Below, piece by piece: positions 49,196-61,584 of a DNA stretch of 64,000 nt (position 1 is the stretch's first letter; each line of letters opens with the position of its first letter). A program made the position numbers and the translations under genes. The DNA comes from Phenylobacterium hankyongense (lineage in GTDB: Bacteria; Pseudomonadota; Alphaproteobacteria; Caulobacterales; Caulobacteraceae): assembly GCF_003254505.1 (NCBI RefSeq), contig NZ_QFYP01000001.1, forward strand, positions 1,348,001 through 1,412,000, given 5' to 3'. The notes under the pieces are model-generated. The model was given only the letters and a program-made list of their open reading frames with translations. It had not been told where the DNA came from and made no database searches.

Positions 49196-49984
49196 ATGGC
49201 CTACGAAGACGCGCTGTCGGACTACGAGAGGTTCGAGTTCACGGACGGGCCCTATACGCGGCCGGTCTATCGGCGCGGCTCGGGGCCGGCGGTGATCGTC
49301 ATCCACGAGATGCCGGGGCTGCATCCGAAGGTCGTGCGCTTCGCGGACCGGCTGGCGGCGGCGGGCATGACGGTCTTCTGTCCCAGCCTGTTCGGAAAGC
49401 CGGGCCGCCCGGCGGACCATCCCCTGGGCGCGCTCACCATGATCGGCGGCATCTGCATCCGCCGGGAGTTCAACGTCTGGGCCACCGACCAGTCGAGCCC
49501 GATCGTAGAGTGGCTGCGCGCGCTGGCCCGCAAGGCCCACGCCGAGTGCGGCGGCCGCGGCGTCGGCGCGGTCGGCATGTGCTTCACGGGCAATTTCGCG
49601 CTGGCCATGATGACCGAGCCGGCGGTGGTCGCCCCGGTGGTGTCGCAGCCGTCCCTGCCGCTGGGCGCCAGCCGCGCCGCCGGCCTCGGGGTCTCCCCGG
49701 CCGAGGTGGCCTGCGCGCGGCGGCGGTTCGCGCAGGAGGACCTGTCGATGATCGGCCTGCGCTTCCACGGAGACCCGTTCGTGCCGCAGGCGCGCTTCGA
49801 CACCTACAAACGCGAGTTCGGCGACCGGTTCGAGGCTATCGAGCTCGACCCCAAGGACGCTGCGCCCGGACCGCTCAAGCACCCCCACTCGGTGCTGACC
49901 CTCAACCTGGCCCCGGACGGGCCGACCAAGGCCGCCGAGCAGCGGGTGATCCGGTTCTTCCGCGAGCGCACCGGCGCCATCTGA
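49196..49984 (+). CDS. Dienelactone hydrolase family alpha/beta hydrolase
   Basis: 262 residues. VIVIHEMPGLHPKVVRFADR opens the fold; GAVGMCFTGNFALAMMTEPA is the DLH nucleophile elbow with a catalytic Cys (G-x-C-x-G) in place of the usual Ser; GLRFHGDPFVPQARFDTYKR and the late His of LKHPHSVLTLNL complete the triad. The natural substrate is unknown; many relatives are general carboxyl-ester hydrolases. It has an AGGGGAGG ribosome site and lies 34 bp after the lipoprotein. Confidence 0.88.
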   Translation: MAYEDALSDYERFEFTDGPYTRPVYRRGSGPAVIVIHEMPGLHPKVVRFADRLAAAGMTVFCPSLFGKPGRPADHPLGALTMIGGICIRREFNVWATDQSSPIVEWLRALARKAHAECGGRGVGAVGMCFTGNFALAMMTEPAVVAPVVSQPSLPLGASRAAGLGVSPAEVACARRRFAQEDLSMIGLRFHGDPFVPQARFDTYKREFGDRFEAIELDPKDAAPGPLKHPHSVLTLNLAPDGPTKAAEQRVIRFFRERTGAI

Positions 49985-50091
49985 GCAGGCCCGGCCGACC
50001 GGGGTGGACTTCCCCAGGCCGGACGCCTAGAAGCCCGCCCTTCCCTGAGGCGGCGCGTCCGATCCGCGTCCCAGGCCACGCGAGCAGTACG

Positions 50092-50529
50092 ATGAAACGT
50101 CCCACCCCACATGGCCGCGGCCAGCCCAAAGGCCCCACGCAACGCCAGTTGCGCGCCGGCGAACTGATGCGCCACGCCCTGGTGGAGATCCTGCGCGAGG
50201 AGGACGTCACCGACCCGGCCCTGGTCGGCGTCTCGGTGACCATCACCGAGGTGCGGATGAGCCCCGACCTGCGCCACGCCACGGTTTTCGTGGAGCCGCT
50301 GGGCGGCGGCCACGCGCCGGAGGTGGTCGACGGGCTGAACCGCCACGCCAAGTTCCTGCGCGGGCGGCTCGGCCGCAATATCGAGATGAAGTTCACGCCG
50401 CAGCTGAAGTTCCTGCACGACGAGACCTTCGACGAGGCTCAGCGGATGAGCCGGCTGTTCGACGATCCGCGCGTGCGCCAGGACCTCGAGCCGCACCCGC
50501 CCTCGGACGGCTGGAAGGACGAGGACTGA
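50092..50529 (+). CDS. rbfA: Ribosome-binding factor A
   Basis: 145 residues from the ATG at 50092. [40 protein letters not shown] and VFVEPL are the RbfA KH-like core; [20 protein letters not shown] ends it. It matures the 16S 5' end in cold or fast growth. Its stop overlaps the truB start (TGATG). Confidence 0.95.
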   Translation: MKRPTPHGRGQPKGPTQRQLRAGELMRHALVEILREEDVTDPALVGVSVTITEVRMSPDLRHATVFVEPLGGGHAPEVVDGLNRHAKFLRGRLGRNIEMKFTPQLKFLHDETFDEAQRMSRLFDDPRVRQDLEPHPPSDGWKDED

Positions 50530-51506
50530 TGGCCCGCCGCAGGAAGGGCGACGCCGTCTCCGGCTGGATCTGCCTCGACAAGCCCTACGACCTGACCTCG
50601 ACCTACGCGGTGAGCCGGGTGCGGCGGGCGTTCAACGCCCAGAAGGCCGGCCACGCCGGCACCCTGGACCCGCTGGCCACCGGCATCCTGCCGATCGCGC
50701 TGGGCGAGGCGACCAAGACCGTCCCGTTCCTGATGGACGCCGACAAGGCCTACCGCTTCACCATCGCCTGGGGCCGCACGACCGCCACCTACGACCGCGA
50801 GGGCGAGACCATCGCCGCCTCCGACGTGCGCCCGACGGTGGCGGAGGTGGAGGCGGCGCTGCCGCGGTTCGTCGGCGAGATCAGCCAGGTGCCGCCGGCC
50901 TATTCGGCCATCAAGGTGGACGGCGAGCGGGCCTATGACCTAGCCCGCGCCGGCGAGGTCGTCGAGCTGAAGGCCCGCACCGTGACCATCCATTCGGCCC
51001 GGGTGGCCGGGGCGCCGGACGACGATCACGTGGTCATCGAGATCGAATGCGGCAAGGGCACCTATGTCCGCGCCATCGTCCGCGACCTGGCCGAGACGCT
51101 GGGCGCCTGCGGCCACGTGAGCGAGCTGCGCCGCACCCGCGTCGGGGGCTTCACCGAGGATTCTGCGGTGACGCTGGAATTGCTTGAGGATTTAGGGCAT
51201 AAGGCCCGCCAGTCGGAGGCATTGCTTCCGGTCGAGACCGCGCTGGACGACATCCCGGCGCTGGCCGTGACCGACGAAGACGCCTTCAGACTGAAGCAGG
51301 GACGGTCGATCGTTCTCGTTCCCCGACAGGTGGAAGCAGTGAAAGCCAGGCTCAAACCCGGCTCGCGCACCGTTTCCGCCACGTCGGGCGGGACCGTGGT
51401 CGCTCTTTGCGAGATGCGCGCGGGCCGGCTCGAACCCTCACGTGTCTTCCATCTTGATAAGAGCGGAGACAAACCCGATGTCGATTACGGCCGAACGCAA
51501 GGCTGA
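50529..51506 (+). CDS. truB: tRNA pseudouridine(55) synthase
   Basis: 325 residues. [20 protein letters not shown] and [20 protein letters not shown] (catalytic Asp in GTLDPLATG) are diagnostic, as is [22 protein letters not shown]-terminal PUA-like part follows. It forms pseudouridine 55 in tRNA. It is coupled to rbfA upstream and overlaps rpsO by 29 nt downstream. Confidence 0.97.
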   Translation: MARRRKGDAVSGWICLDKPYDLTSTYAVSRVRRAFNAQKAGHAGTLDPLATGILPIALGEATKTVPFLMDADKAYRFTIAWGRTTATYDREGETIAASDVRPTVAEVEAALPRFVGEISQVPPAYSAIKVDGERAYDLARAGEVVELKARTVTIHSARVAGAPDDDHVVIEIECGKGTYVRAIVRDLAETLGACGHVSELRRTRVGGFTEDSAVTLELLEDLGHKARQSEALLPVETALDDIPALAVTDEDAFRLKQGRSIVLVPRQVEAVKARLKPGSRTVSATSGGTVVALCEMRAGRLEPSRVFHLDKSGDKPDVDYGRTQG

Positions 51507-51747
51507 AGTGATCAAGTCCCATGCCCGCGGCGAAGCGGACACGGGCAGCGCTGAAGTCCAGGTGGCGATCATGTCCGAACGGATCGCCAACCTGACCGAG
51601 CACTTCAAGACCCACAAGAAGGACAACCACTCGCGTCGCGGGCTGCTCAAGCTCGTGTCTGCGCGCCGGTCGCTCCTGGACCACCTGAAGAAGTCGGACA
51701 CCGACCGCTATCAGAAGCTGATCGAGACCCTCGGCCTGCGCCGCTAG
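51478..51747 (+). CDS. rpsO: 30S ribosomal protein S15
   Basis: 89 residues from the ATG at 51478, preceded by GCGGAG. The sequence [40 protein letters not shown] and [20 protein letters not shown] is typical S15. It binds the central domain of 16S rRNA. The start lies inside the 3' end of truB (29-nt overlap). The standard rpsO-pnp order follows. Confidence 0.98.
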   Translation: MSITAERKAEVIKSHARGEADTGSAEVQVAIMSERIANLTEHFKTHKKDNHSRRGLLKLVSARRSLLDHLKKSDTDRYQKLIETLGLRR

Positions 51748-51995
51748 GTCCGATCACAAGGCCGCTCCCCGGTTGAACTGACCGGGCGAGCGGGTCTTAG
51801 ATTTCTACGTCGCTCCTCCGCAAACAGGCCGGGGGTTTCATGCGGCGCCGGGAGGCTTTCGGAAGCTCCCCATCCACACGCCGAGGGTTCACAGAAATCC
51901 TCACCCCGCCTGTTCATTTGGAGAGGATTTCGGAAAGCCGATCCCCTGTCCGCCCCCGCCGGGAATACGCCCGCGGGACAGAAAGAAGCTCAAAA
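51748..51995 (+). promoter_or_regulatory. pnp leader with hairpin, possible autoregulatory region
   Basis: A 248-nt gap between rpsO and pnp. CTGTCC (51946-51951) pairs with GGGACAG (51975-51981) around a GC-rich core directly before pnp. In E. coli the pnp leader folds into a stem cut by RNase III that drives autocontrol; an analogous role here is inference. No other gene is supported, although an in-frame ATG at 51840 exists. Confidence 0.4.
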
Positions 51996-54140
<2,145 letters not shown>

Positions 54141-54170
54141 GCGCGTCCTCCCCATCGTCTGAACGAAACG

Positions 54171-54201
54171 AGGCGGCCGCAGCGATGCGGCCGCCTTTTT
54201 C
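54171..54201 (+). terminator. Rho-independent terminator of pnp
   Basis: AGGCGGCCGC-AGCGAT-GCGGCCGCCT, a perfect 10-bp stem, is followed by TTTTT. Confidence 0.92.
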
Positions 54202-54316
54202 GTTGGCCGCCGACTGAGGCAGGTATCGGCCGGGACGGCGGACCGTGTTGGCGGGCCCCAGAGGGCTGCTGAGCGGCTTCGGCGATGAAAGCCGGGCTTG
54301 GGCCGGCCCGCACAGC

Positions 54317-54342
54317 AAAAGGCCCGCCTTGCGGCGGGCCTT
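54317..54342 (-). terminator. Rho-independent terminator of dnaA
   Basis: Read on the minus strand: GGCCCGCC-GCAA-GGCGGGCC followed by TTTT, 25 bp after the dnaA stop. Confidence 0.85.
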
Positions 54343-54366
54343 AAGCGTTGTCGGTGATGTGTCGAT

Positions 54367-55824
54367 CTAGCCGCGCAGCTTGCGGAGCAGGACGTCCACG
54401 TCGCGGGCCAGGGCCGGGTCCTCGGCCTTCAGGGACTCGATGCGGCGCACGGCGTGCAGCACCGTGGTGTGGTCGCGTCCGCCGAAGCGGCGGCCGATGT
54501 CGGGCAGCGAGCGGGTGGTGATCTGCTTGGCCAGCCACATGGCCACCTGCCGCGGACGCGCCACCGCGCGGGCGCGGCGTTCGGAGATCAGGTCGGCCTG
54601 CTTCAGCGCATAGTGCTCGGCGACGGTCTTCTGGATCATGTCCACCGTCACCTTCCGCTCGTTGCAGGACAGGTGGGGCCGCAGGATCGCCTGGGCCTCG
54701 TCCAGGGTCAGGCGGGCGAGGTCCGCCCCGACGCGGGCCACCAGGGTGTTCAGGGCCCCTTCCAGCTCGCGCACGCTGTCGGTGAAGCGGTCGGCGAGGA
54801 ACTGCAGCACCTCGGGGCGGGCGGAGGGCACGAAGCGGCCCTGCTGGGCCAGGGTGGCCAGCTTGCGCTCCAGGATGCCCAGCCGCAGGGCGCGGTCGGC
54901 CGGCTCGATGCCGCAGACCAGGCCGGCCTGCAGGTGCGAGCGCAGGCGCGGCTCCATCTCCGACAGTTCGGTGGGCGAGCGGTCGGCGGTCATCACCACC
55001 CGGCGGCCGTCCTCGACCAGGGCGATCAGGGTGTGGAACAGCTCCTCCTGGGTCGACGGCTTGCCGGCCACGAAGTGGACGTCGTCGATCAACAGCAGGT
55101 CGGCGTTGCGCAACTCGTCCTTGAAGGCGGCGGTCTGCTTGTCCTGGATGGCCTTGACGAAGGTCGAGGTGAACCGCTCGGCGGAGAGGTAGACCACCCG
55201 CTTGGAGGGCTCGTTGCGCATGGCCTCCCAGGCCAGCGCGTTCAGCAGGTGGGTCTTTCCGAAGCCGTAGGGGCCGTGGAACAGCACCGGGTTGAAATGG
55301 CCGTCGGCCCAGGTGGCCACGCGACGGGCCACGGCGAAGGCGAACTCGTTGGCCGGGCCGGCGACGAAGCTCTCGAACGAGAACCGTTCCTGGAGGCCCT
55401 GGAGGCGGCCCTGGCGGGCGGCGACCGGCGGCACGACGTCGGTGGCCTCGATCTCGAAGATGGCGGGCGCAATGGCGGCGCTGGCGGTCTTGGCGGCCAC
55501 CGGCATCGCCGTGGCGGCCGCGGGGACGACCACGCCGGAGTCGAACTCCATGCGCGACTTCAGGTCGAGCCGGCGGCCCAGCGGATCGTTCTGCGCCCAA
55601 AGCTCGCCGATACGACGCCACGCATGCCGACGAATCCAGTCGCACGCCACCCCTGTGGCGGCCACCAGGCACACGTCGTCGCCGGTCTCGCGCAGGGACG
55701 CCTGACCCAGCCAGGAGCCGAACGTCGCCTCGCCCAATTCACGTTTCAGAACCTGGCACGTCTTCGTCCAGACCGCCCCCGCCGGCGCCTCAGGCATAGC
55801 TTCCGCAGCCCCCCCGCTCATCAT
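54367..55824 (-). CDS. dnaA: Chromosomal replication initiator DnaA
   Basis: 485 residues. Domain I (WTKTCQVLKRELGEATFGSW; LVAATGVACDWIRRHAWRRI), a short linker, then the AAA+ domain with Walker A GPYGFGKTHLLNAL near 185, Walker B LLLIDDVHFVAGK, sensor ADRSPTELSEMEPRLRSHLQ and RELEGALNTLVAR. Domain IV ends with the DNA-binding signature RFGGRDHTTVLHAVRRIE near 448. It opens oriC and regulates transcription. Two adjacent ATGs exist (55824, 55821); the second is better placed relative to GAGGA. Its upstream region is 408 bp long. Confidence 0.98.
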   Translation of the reverse strand: MMSGGAAEAMPEAPAGAVWTKTCQVLKRELGEATFGSWLGQASLRETGDDVCLVAATGVACDWIRRHAWRRIGELWAQNDPLGRRLDLKSRMEFDSGVVVPAAATAMPVAAKTASAAIAPAIFEIEATDVVPPVAARQGRLQGLQERFSFESFVAGPANEFAFAVARRVATWADGHFNPVLFHGPYGFGKTHLLNALAWEAMRNEPSKRVVYLSAERFTSTFVKAIQDKQTAAFKDELRNADLLLIDDVHFVAGKPSTQEELFHTLIALVEDGRRVVMTADRSPTELSEMEPRLRSHLQAGLVCGIEPADRALRLGILERKLATLAQQGRFVPSARPEVLQFLADRFTDSVRELEGALNTLVARVGADLARLTLDEAQAILRPHLSCNERKVTVDMIQKTVAEHYALKQADLISERRARAVARPRQVAMWLAKQITTRSLPDIGRRFGGRDHTTVLHAVRRIESLKAEDPALARDVDVLLRKLRG

Positions 55825-56142
55825 TCCTCGTTCTACCCCGCCCTCTCAGCCACGGCCCCGCGCCACGACCGGCCTTTACTCAATGAACACAAGATCTTAC
55901 CCGGCGAATGCATGAGCTCCGCCGGCGTCCCGTTTGTCCGGGATCAGATGGAAGACGCCTGTAAGATCGCTGAGACTAGTCGGGGGCCCCCGAGGGTCAA
56001 CGGGGATTCTTAGCGACCTCGGCGGATATTTTCGTTGACTTGCGCTGACCCCCTCTACCGCCAAGGGAAACGCCCAATACTCGGTCAGTCCGCTGAGTAG
56101 ATTCGCCGCACAGGTCGCGGGAAGGCTGGGTTTCGGGCATGC
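55825..56142 (-). promoter_or_regulatory. dnaA promoter and long 5' leader, with two CcrM (GANTC) sites
   Basis: This is most of the only gene-free stretch over 300 bp. On the minus strand, TTGACC (56000-55995) and TAGTCT (55978-55973), 16 nt apart, could be the promoter, giving a leader of about 140 nt, similar to the long dnaA leader known in Caulobacter. GATTC sites at 56005-56009 (just upstream of the -35) and 56100-56104 fit CcrM methylation, which modulates dnaA transcription in Caulobacter. No ORF or DnaA-box cluster is seen. Confidence 0.55.
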
Positions 56143-56169
56143 AAAAGCAGCGCCCGAAAGGACGCTGCT
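56143..56169 (-). terminator. Rho-independent terminator of rpsT
   Basis: On the minus strand AGCAGCG-TCCTTTCGGG-CGCTGCT is followed by TTTTGC. It separates rpsT from dnaA, so dnaA needs its own promoter. The 63 bp between it and the rpsT stop hold nothing else recognised. Confidence 0.75.
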
Positions 56170-56232
56170 GCGCTGGAAATTCCGGTAGGGAGGCAGGGGA
56201 AGCGGGCGGCCCGCAACCCCGGCCGATCGGCC

Positions 56233-56502
56233 TCAGGCGGCCGAGAGCTTCTTCAGCTGGGCGGCAAGGCGCGAGACCTTCCGCGAGCCGGTGTTCTTGT
56301 GGACCACGCCCTTGGTGACGGCGCGCATCAGTTCCGACTGCGCCTTCACGAAGGCGGCCTTGGCGGCGGTGGCGTCGCCCGAAGTGACCGCTTCCTCGAA
56401 CTTGCGCAGGAAGGTCCGCACGCGCGAGCGGCGGGCGGTGTTGACTTCGGTGCGGCGGGCGATCTTGCGGACCGCCTTCTTGGCGCCGGGCGTGTTGGCC
56501 AT
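56233..56502 (-). CDS. rpsT: 30S ribosomal protein S20
   Basis: 89 residues, basic and helical: [40 protein letters not shown] and [20 protein letters not shown]. It binds 16S rRNA. The rpsT-dnaA order is a Caulobacterales hallmark. Confidence 0.97.
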   Translation of the reverse strand: MANTPGAKKAVRKIARRTEVNTARRSRVRTFLRKFEEAVTSGDATAAKAAFVKAQSELMRAVTKGVVHKNTGSRKVSRLAAQLKKLSAA

Positions 56503-56657
56503 TCTAGAACTCTCAAAACGGTTCGCGCCCGGCGAACCGGGCGGGCAAAATTGGAGGCGCGGATATACGGGAGCGGGGCCGGCGGGTCAATGCCGTGGGG
56601 TGTTTTCACCCCACCACTTTAAGTCGGGGCCGGTTCGAGGGACGAACGCAGGCTTTC

Positions 56658-57443
56658 CTACCGCCCCTTGAAGTGCGGCTTCCGCTTTTCGACGAAGGCG
56701 GCCATGCCCTCCTTCTGGTCCTCGAAGGCGAACAGCGAGTGGAACAGCCGGCGCTCCATGGCCACGCCGGTCGACAGCGTGGTCTCGTAGGCCGCCTCCA
56801 CCAGCTCCTTGTTCATCATCACCGCCAGCGGCGACTGGCCGGCGATCTTCCTCGCCGCCGCGAGCGCCTCCTCGATCAGCTTGTCGGCGGCCACCACGCG
56901 GGAGACCAGGCCGGCCCGCTCGGCCTCGGCGGCGTCCATCATCCGGCCGGTGAGGATCATCTCCATGGCCTTGGACTTGCCGACGAAGCGGGTCAGCCGC
57001 TGGGTGCCGCCGATGCCGGGCATGACGCCGAGGTTGATCTCCGGCTGGCCGAACTTGGCGGTGTCGGCGGCGATGATGAAGTCGCAGAGCATCGCCAGCT
57101 CGCAGCCGCCGCCCAGGGCGTAGCCGGCGACCGCGGCGATGATCGGCTTGCGGAACTGCTCGATCCGCCGCGCGCCCTTCGTGAAGAAGTCGGCCGCGAA
57201 CATCTCGGCGTAGGTCTTGTCGGACATCTCCTTGATGTCGGCGCCGGCGGCGAAGGCGCGCTCGGAGCCGGTGAGCACCAGGCAGCGCACGGCGTCGTCG
57301 GCTTCCGCCGCGTCGAGGGCCTGCGACAGCTCCTCCAGCAGTCGGCTGTTCAGCGCGTTGAGCGCGTCGGGCCGGTTCAGGCGGATGAGGGTGACGCCGG
57401 CGGCGTCGGCCGGGGTCTCGACGATCAGGGTCTCATAGCTCAT
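56658..57443 (-). CDS. Enoyl-CoA hydratase
   Basis: 261 residues, crotonase fold. [15 protein letters not shown] supplies the oxyanion-hole loop and [20 protein letters not shown] the signature; the catalytic Glu pair lies in [11 protein letters not shown] and [20 protein letters not shown]. It hydrates trans-2-enoyl-CoA in fatty-acid or amino-acid oxidation. The ending [17 protein letters not shown] is canonical for short-chain enoyl-CoA hydratases. It lies upstream of rpsT on the same strand. Confidence 0.95.
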   Translation of the reverse strand: MSYETLIVETPADAAGVTLIRLNRPDALNALNSRLLEELSQALDAAEADDAVRCLVLTGSERAFAAGADIKEMSDKTYAEMFAADFFTKGARRIEQFRKPIIAAVAGYALGGGCELAMLCDFIIAADTAKFGQPEINLGVMPGIGGTQRLTRFVGKSKAMEMILTGRMMDAAEAERAGLVSRVVAADKLIEEALAAARKIAGQSPLAVMMNKELVEAAYETTLSTGVAMERRLFHSLFAFEDQKEGMAAFVEKRKPHFKGR

Positions 57444-57472
57444 GACCGGGTCCTTGCGAGGTTCTCGGCGCC

Positions 57473-58351
57473 TTACGGCCCCTGGACGGAATAGCCAAGC
57501 GCGCGCAGGCGGGCGGGCAGGCCGTCCTTGCCCACCAGGTGGCCGACGCCGACGATCACAACCGTGCGGCCCTTGCCCTTCAGCCGTTGGTCCAGCACCG
57601 CGGCCCAGCGGGCGTTGCGGTCGGTGACCACCCGCCGGAACAGCTCCGGCGAGGCTTTCCGCAGGGGCGCCAGCGCCTCGCGGTCGAGGGCGCGGACGTC
57701 GCCGGCCATCCAGGCGCGCACCAGGACGGCGAACTCGTCGGGCTTGTCCTCCATCTCCTGCAGGGTCTGGCGCAGGGAGGCGACCTGGTCGGAGAACGGC
57801 GCATCGGCGAAGAAGGAGAGCTGCTCGGCCGGGGTCTCGAAGGCCCGCAGCTGGGCGGACGGCGGGGCGGCGGCGGCTACCGACTTCTCGACCCCGTCGG
57901 CGCCCTGCGCGCCGTACTTGCGATAGGCCGCGCCGGCCAGGGCGATCTCCGCCAGCCAGGGCCGCAGGTGGTCGAGCACCTCGGGCGAGGCGTGGTAGGT
58001 CTGCGCCACCCGCAGCAGCTGGGCCGAGGTCTTGGCGTCGAGCAGCTTGAACAGCGACTGGTCCGGCGGCAGCATGCCGACCTCGCCGGCCAGCCGACCG
58101 GTCTCGGCCTCGGTCGCCGGGTCGATCGGCAGCTCGAACCAGAGGTCGTCGGCGCCCTTCAGCGCCCGGGTCAGCGCCGGCGGGCGCCAGGCGAGGCCGG
58201 GTGGCAGGACATGCACCGAGCCGAACAGCACGAGCTCGGAATCCTTGTCCTTCACCACCCAGACCGGCGGTTCGGCCTGGGCGGCGCTGGCGGCGGCCAG
58301 GGCGGCGAACAGCGCCGCCAGACCGGCTCTGAACAGCGTCCGCGCGTTCAT
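57473..58351 (-). CDS. TraB/GumN family protein, exported
   Basis: 292 residues from the ATG at 58351, which overlaps the mutM stop by 4 nt (ATGA). A signal peptide ([20 protein letters not shown]) is followed by the TraB/GumN domain: [20 protein letters not shown] (GxxH motif), [20 protein letters not shown] and the terminal motif [20 protein letters not shown] (GxxH). The two GxxH motifs and an Arg suggest a metal-dependent hydrolase or haem-site fold; function in bacteria is unknown. It is expected in the periplasm. Coupling to mutM looks incidental. Confidence 0.9.
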   Translation of the reverse strand: MNARTLFRAGLAALFAALAAASAAQAEPPVWVVKDKDSELVLFGSVHVLPPGLAWRPPALTRALKGADDLWFELPIDPATEAETGRLAGEVGMLPPDQSLFKLLDAKTSAQLLRVAQTYHASPEVLDHLRPWLAEIALAGAAYRKYGAQGADGVEKSVAAAAPPSAQLRAFETPAEQLSFFADAPFSDQVASLRQTLQEMEDKPDEFAVLVRAWMAGDVRALDREALAPLRKASPELFRRVVTDRNARWAAVLDQRLKGKGRTVVIVGVGHLVGKDGLPARLRALGYSVQGP

Positions 58352-59211
58352 CGCTGGCACACCGGGCAGTAGAAGGTTGACCGGCCCGCCTGCAGCTTGC
58401 GGTGGATGACGCCGTCGCAGCCGTCGTTCGGGCAGGGCCGGCCCTCGCGGTCGTAGACCCGGAAGCGGTGCTGGAAATAACCCAGGGCGCCGTCGGCCTG
58501 GGCGTAGTCGCGAAGGGTCGAGCCGCCGGCGGCGATGGCCTCGCCCAGCACCTCGCGGATGGCGGCCAGCAGCGGCGGCAGGCGGGTGGCGGCGATCTTG
58601 CCGGCCGGCTTGAACGGCGAGATCCGCGCCCGGTGCAGGGCCTCGCAGACGTAGATGTTGCCGAGGCCGGCGACGACCTTCTGGTCGAGCAGCAGGGTCT
58701 TGGGCCCCTGTTTGCGCCCCGCGAAGGCCGCCTTCAGGTGGGCGGCGTCGAAGGCGTCCGACAGCGGCTCGGGCCCGAGGCCCGCGAACCAGGGGTGCAG
58801 CTGCAGGGTCGCGGTGTTGACCAGCGCCATGTAGCCGAACCGCCGCGGGTCGTAATAGGTCACCCGCGCCCCGGCCTCGGTCTCGAACACCACATGGGCG
58901 TGCTTAGGGTCCGGATCGGGCGCGTAGTGGAACTCGCCCGGCCGCACGGCGCCTTCGGGCCGGGCGATCTCGAAGCGGCCGCTCATGCCCAGGTGCATCA
59001 CCAGGGTGTCCTCCCGGTCGAGGCGGGCCAGCAGGTATTTGGCGCGCCGGGTCAGGGAGACGATAGTGGCCCCGGTCAGCTGCTGGACGAAGTTCTGCGG
59101 CAGCGGGAAGCGCAGGTCGGGCCGGCGGGCCTCCACGCGGGCCAGCCTGTGGCCCTCCAGGACCGGCGCCAGGCCGCCGCGCACCGTCTCCACCTCAGGC
59201 AATTCGGGCAT
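58348..59211 (-). CDS. mutM: Formamidopyrimidine-DNA glycosylase
   Basis: 287 residues from the ATG at 59211. The catalytic N-terminus [20 protein letters not shown] (Pro1 after Met removal, Glu2), the Lys of [21 protein letters not shown]2TH region and the C-terminal zinc finger ([17 protein letters not shown], then TFYCPVCQR, a CxxxxC/CxxC set) are intact. It removes 8-oxoguanine. It is divergent from ubiE with 75 bp between starts. Confidence 0.98.
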   Translation of the reverse strand: MPELPEVETVRGGLAPVLEGHRLARVEARRPDLRFPLPQNFVQQLTGATIVSLTRRAKYLLARLDREDTLVMHLGMSGRFEIARPEGAVRPGEFHYAPDPDPKHAHVVFETEAGARVTYYDPRRFGYMALVNTATLQLHPWFAGLGPEPLSDAFDAAHLKAAFAGRKQGPKTLLLDQKVVAGLGNIYVCEALHRARISPFKPAGKIAATRLPPLLAAIREVLGEAIAAGGSTLRDYAQADGALGYFQHRFRVYDREGRPCPNDGCDGVIHRKLQAGRSTFYCPVCQR

Positions 59212-59286
59212 GAAGGTGCAGTCGCATGCTCCGCGCGGCGCGCCAAGGCCTTGGACGCCATGCGCGGGGAGGCTAAGAGCGTGCGC

Positions 59287-60045
59287 ATGACCGGACCTGC
59301 CGCCACCTTCGGCTTCCGCGACGTGGACCCCGAGGCGAAGCCCGGCCTCGTGCGCGGCGTCTTCGATCGCGTGGCCCGCCGCTACGACCTGATGAACGAC
59401 CTGATGAGCGGGGGCGTGCACCGGCTCTGGAAGGACGCCGTCGCCGCGCGCCTGAACCCGCAGCCCGGCGAGACCATCGTCGACTGCGCCGGCGGCACCG
59501 GCGACATGGCCCGGCGCTTCGCCAAGATGGCGCGGCGCGCCCAGCTGCGGCGGGGCGGGTCGGACGCCAGGATCTTCGTGGTCGACTACAACGCCGAGAT
59601 GATCGGCGCCGGCCGCGCCAAGGGCTCGGAGCCGGAGATCGCCTGGGCGGTCGGCGACGCCCAGCGGCTGCCGCTGCCGGACGCCTGCGCGGACGCCTAT
59701 GTGATCGCGTTCGGCATCCGCAACGTCACCGACATCTCCGCGGCGCTGCGCGAGGCCCGCCGGGTGCTGAAGCCGGGCGGCCGGTTCCTCTGCCTGGAAT
59801 TCTCGCGCCCGGTCACCGAGCCGCTGCAGAAGGCCTACGACGCCTATTCCTTCAAGGTGATCCCGGAGATCGGCGCCCGCTTCGCCGGCGACCGCGAGGC
59901 CTACCAGTACCTGGTGGAGAGCATCCGCCGCTTCCCCGACCAGCGCCGGTTCGCGGCGATGATCGGCGAGGCCGGTTTCGCGCGCGTCGACTACACCAAC
60001 TTCACCGGCGGCGTGGCGGCCCTGCACACCGCGCGCGTGGTCTAG
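59287..60045 (+). CDS. ubiE: Ubiquinone/menaquinone C-methyltransferase UbiE
   Basis: 252 residues from the ATG at 59287; a GTG two codons earlier is possible. [35 protein letters not shown] (SAM loop) and [20 protein letters not shown] are the UbiE signatures; [20 protein letters not shown] and [14 protein letters not shown] end it. It C-methylates the quinone ring. It is followed by ubiB after 17 bp. Confidence 0.97.
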   Translation: MTGPAATFGFRDVDPEAKPGLVRGVFDRVARRYDLMNDLMSGGVHRLWKDAVAARLNPQPGETIVDCAGGTGDMARRFAKMARRAQLRRGGSDARIFVVDYNAEMIGAGRAKGSEPEIAWAVGDAQRLPLPDACADAYVIAFGIRNVTDISAALREARRVLKPGGRFLCLEFSRPVTEPLQKAYDAYSFKVIPEIGARFAGDREAYQYLVESIRRFPDQRRFAAMIGEAGFARVDYTNFTGGVAALHTARVV

Positions 60046-60062
60046 GCCATGAGCGGCGGCCG

Positions 60063-61574
60063 ATGACGGGCGTGGGGGCGTTCGGCCGGCTAGTCGGGGC
60101 GGGCTGGACCCTGGTCCGCAACGACGCCCTGATGCCGCGCGAGCTCGACCCGCTCTATTCGTCCGGGGTGCGGACCCTGTCGAAGGCCCTGCGGCTGTTC
60201 GCCGGCCGCCAGGCGCGGATGGGCCGTCCGGGCGAGCGGCTGGCGCGATCGCTGGAGAGCCTCGGGCCGGTGGCGATCAAGCTCGGCCAGCTGCTGTCGA
60301 CCCGCGCCGACATCTTCGGCCGCGAGTTCGCCGAGGACCTGTCGCGGCTGAAGGACCGGCTGGAGCCCTTCCCGACCTCAGTGGCCAAGGCCGAGGTGGA
60401 ATACGCCCTCAACCGGCCGATCGGCAGCCTGTTCGCCAGCTTCGGCGACCCGGTGGCGGCGGCGTCGCTGGCCCAGGCGCACGAGGCGGTGCTGCTGGAC
60501 GGCCGCAGGGTGGCGGTGAAGGTGCTGCGCCCGGCCATCGCGCGGCGGGTGATGGACGATTCCGAGGTGCTGGCGCTGGCCGCGCGGCTGGTGGAGCGCT
60601 GGGCGCCGGCCGCCCGGCGGCTGGAGCCGCGGGGCTTCGCCGCCACGGTGATCCGCGCCACCGAGCTGGAGCTCGACCTGCGGCTCGAGGCCGCCGGCGC
60701 CGACGAGCTCGGCGAGGTGATGGCCAAGGACGGCTACATGCGCGCGCCGGTCGTGGTCTGGGAAGGGGTCGGCAAGCGGGTGCTGACCATGGAGTGGGCG
60801 CAGGGCTGGCCGCTGTCGGAGGCCGCCGCCCTGACCCAGCCCAACCTCGACCGCAAGCAGCTGGCCGACAACCTGATCCGCGCATTCCTGGCCCAGGCCC
60901 TGGACCACGGCGTGTTCCACGCCGACCTGCACGAGGGCAACCTGTTCGCCGCTGCGCCGGCCCAGCTCACCGCCGTGGACTTCGGGATCATCGGCCGTCT
61001 GGGCCCGCCGGAGCGCCGCTACCTGGCGGAGATCCTCTGGGGCTTCCTGGAGCGCGACTACGAGCGGGTGGCGCGGGTGCACTTCGAGGCCGGCTACGTG
61101 CCGCGCCACCACAGCGTCTCGGCCTTCGCCCAGGCGCTCAGGGCGGTGGGCGAGCCGGTGTTCGGCCGCGCGGCCAGCCAGGTGCCGATGAGCCGGGTGC
61201 TGACCCAGCTGTTCGAGATCACCGCCCTGTTCGAGATGCGGCTGCGGCCGGAGCTCGTCCTGCTGCAGAAGACCATGATGACCGTCGAGGGCGTGGCGCG
61301 GCGGATCTATCCCGACCACGACATCTGGTCGGCCGCCGATCCGGTGGTGCGTCGGTTCATGGCCCGCGAGTTGTCCCCCGCCACCCGCATCCGGCGCCTG
61401 GCCGGCGAGGCGGAGCTCGCCATCCGCAACATCGCCCGGCTGGTCGAGCACCCGCCGACCTCGGCCACCGTGCAGATCACCGACCCGAGGCGCGAGCAGA
61501 CCGCGCTCTTGTGGTTCGCCATCGGCGCCCTGGCCTCCGGCCTGGCCTTCCTGGCGGCCCTGCTGCTGCGCTAG
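60063..61574 (+). CDS. ubiB: UbiB (ABC1/ADCK) protein-kinase-like ATPase for ubiquinone biosynthesis
   Basis: 503 residues. The KxGQ motif GPVAIKLGQLLSTRADIFGR, the Ala-rich nucleotide loop VAAASLAQAHEAVL, VAVKVLRPAIARRV (catalytic Lys), FHADLHEGNLFAAAPAQLTA and VDFGIIGRLGPPERRYLAEI are typical. The C-terminal transmembrane helix (LLWFAIGALASGLAFLAALL) anchors it. It assists ubiquinone biosynthesis, probably by ATPase activity that extracts lipophilic intermediates. ubiE-ubiB-coaBC-dut is a conserved cluster near the Caulobacter origin, here with the SOS-type lipoprotein gene between ubiB and coaBC. Confidence 0.97.
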   Translation: MTGVGAFGRLVGAGWTLVRNDALMPRELDPLYSSGVRTLSKALRLFAGRQARMGRPGERLARSLESLGPVAIKLGQLLSTRADIFGREFAEDLSRLKDRLEPFPTSVAKAEVEYALNRPIGSLFASFGDPVAAASLAQAHEAVLLDGRRVAVKVLRPAIARRVMDDSEVLALAARLVERWAPAARRLEPRGFAATVIRATELELDLRLEAAGADELGEVMAKDGYMRAPVVVWEGVGKRVLTMEWAQGWPLSEAAALTQPNLDRKQLADNLIRAFLAQALDHGVFHADLHEGNLFAAAPAQLTAVDFGIIGRLGPPERRYLAEILWGFLERDYERVARVHFEAGYVPRHHSVSAFAQALRAVGEPVFGRAASQVPMSRVLTQLFEITALFEMRLRPELVLLQKTMMTVEGVARRIYPDHDIWSAADPVVRRFMARELSPATRIRRLAGEAELAIRNIARLVEHPPTSATVQITDPRREQTALLWFAIGALASGLAFLAALLLR

Positions 61575-61584
61575 CCGCGGCCGC

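Noticed and set aside
51840..51995. N-terminal extension of PNPase from an upstream ATG
   Set aside because: The added 52 residues are not family-like and lack a ribosome site; the start at 51996 gives the canonical N-terminus.
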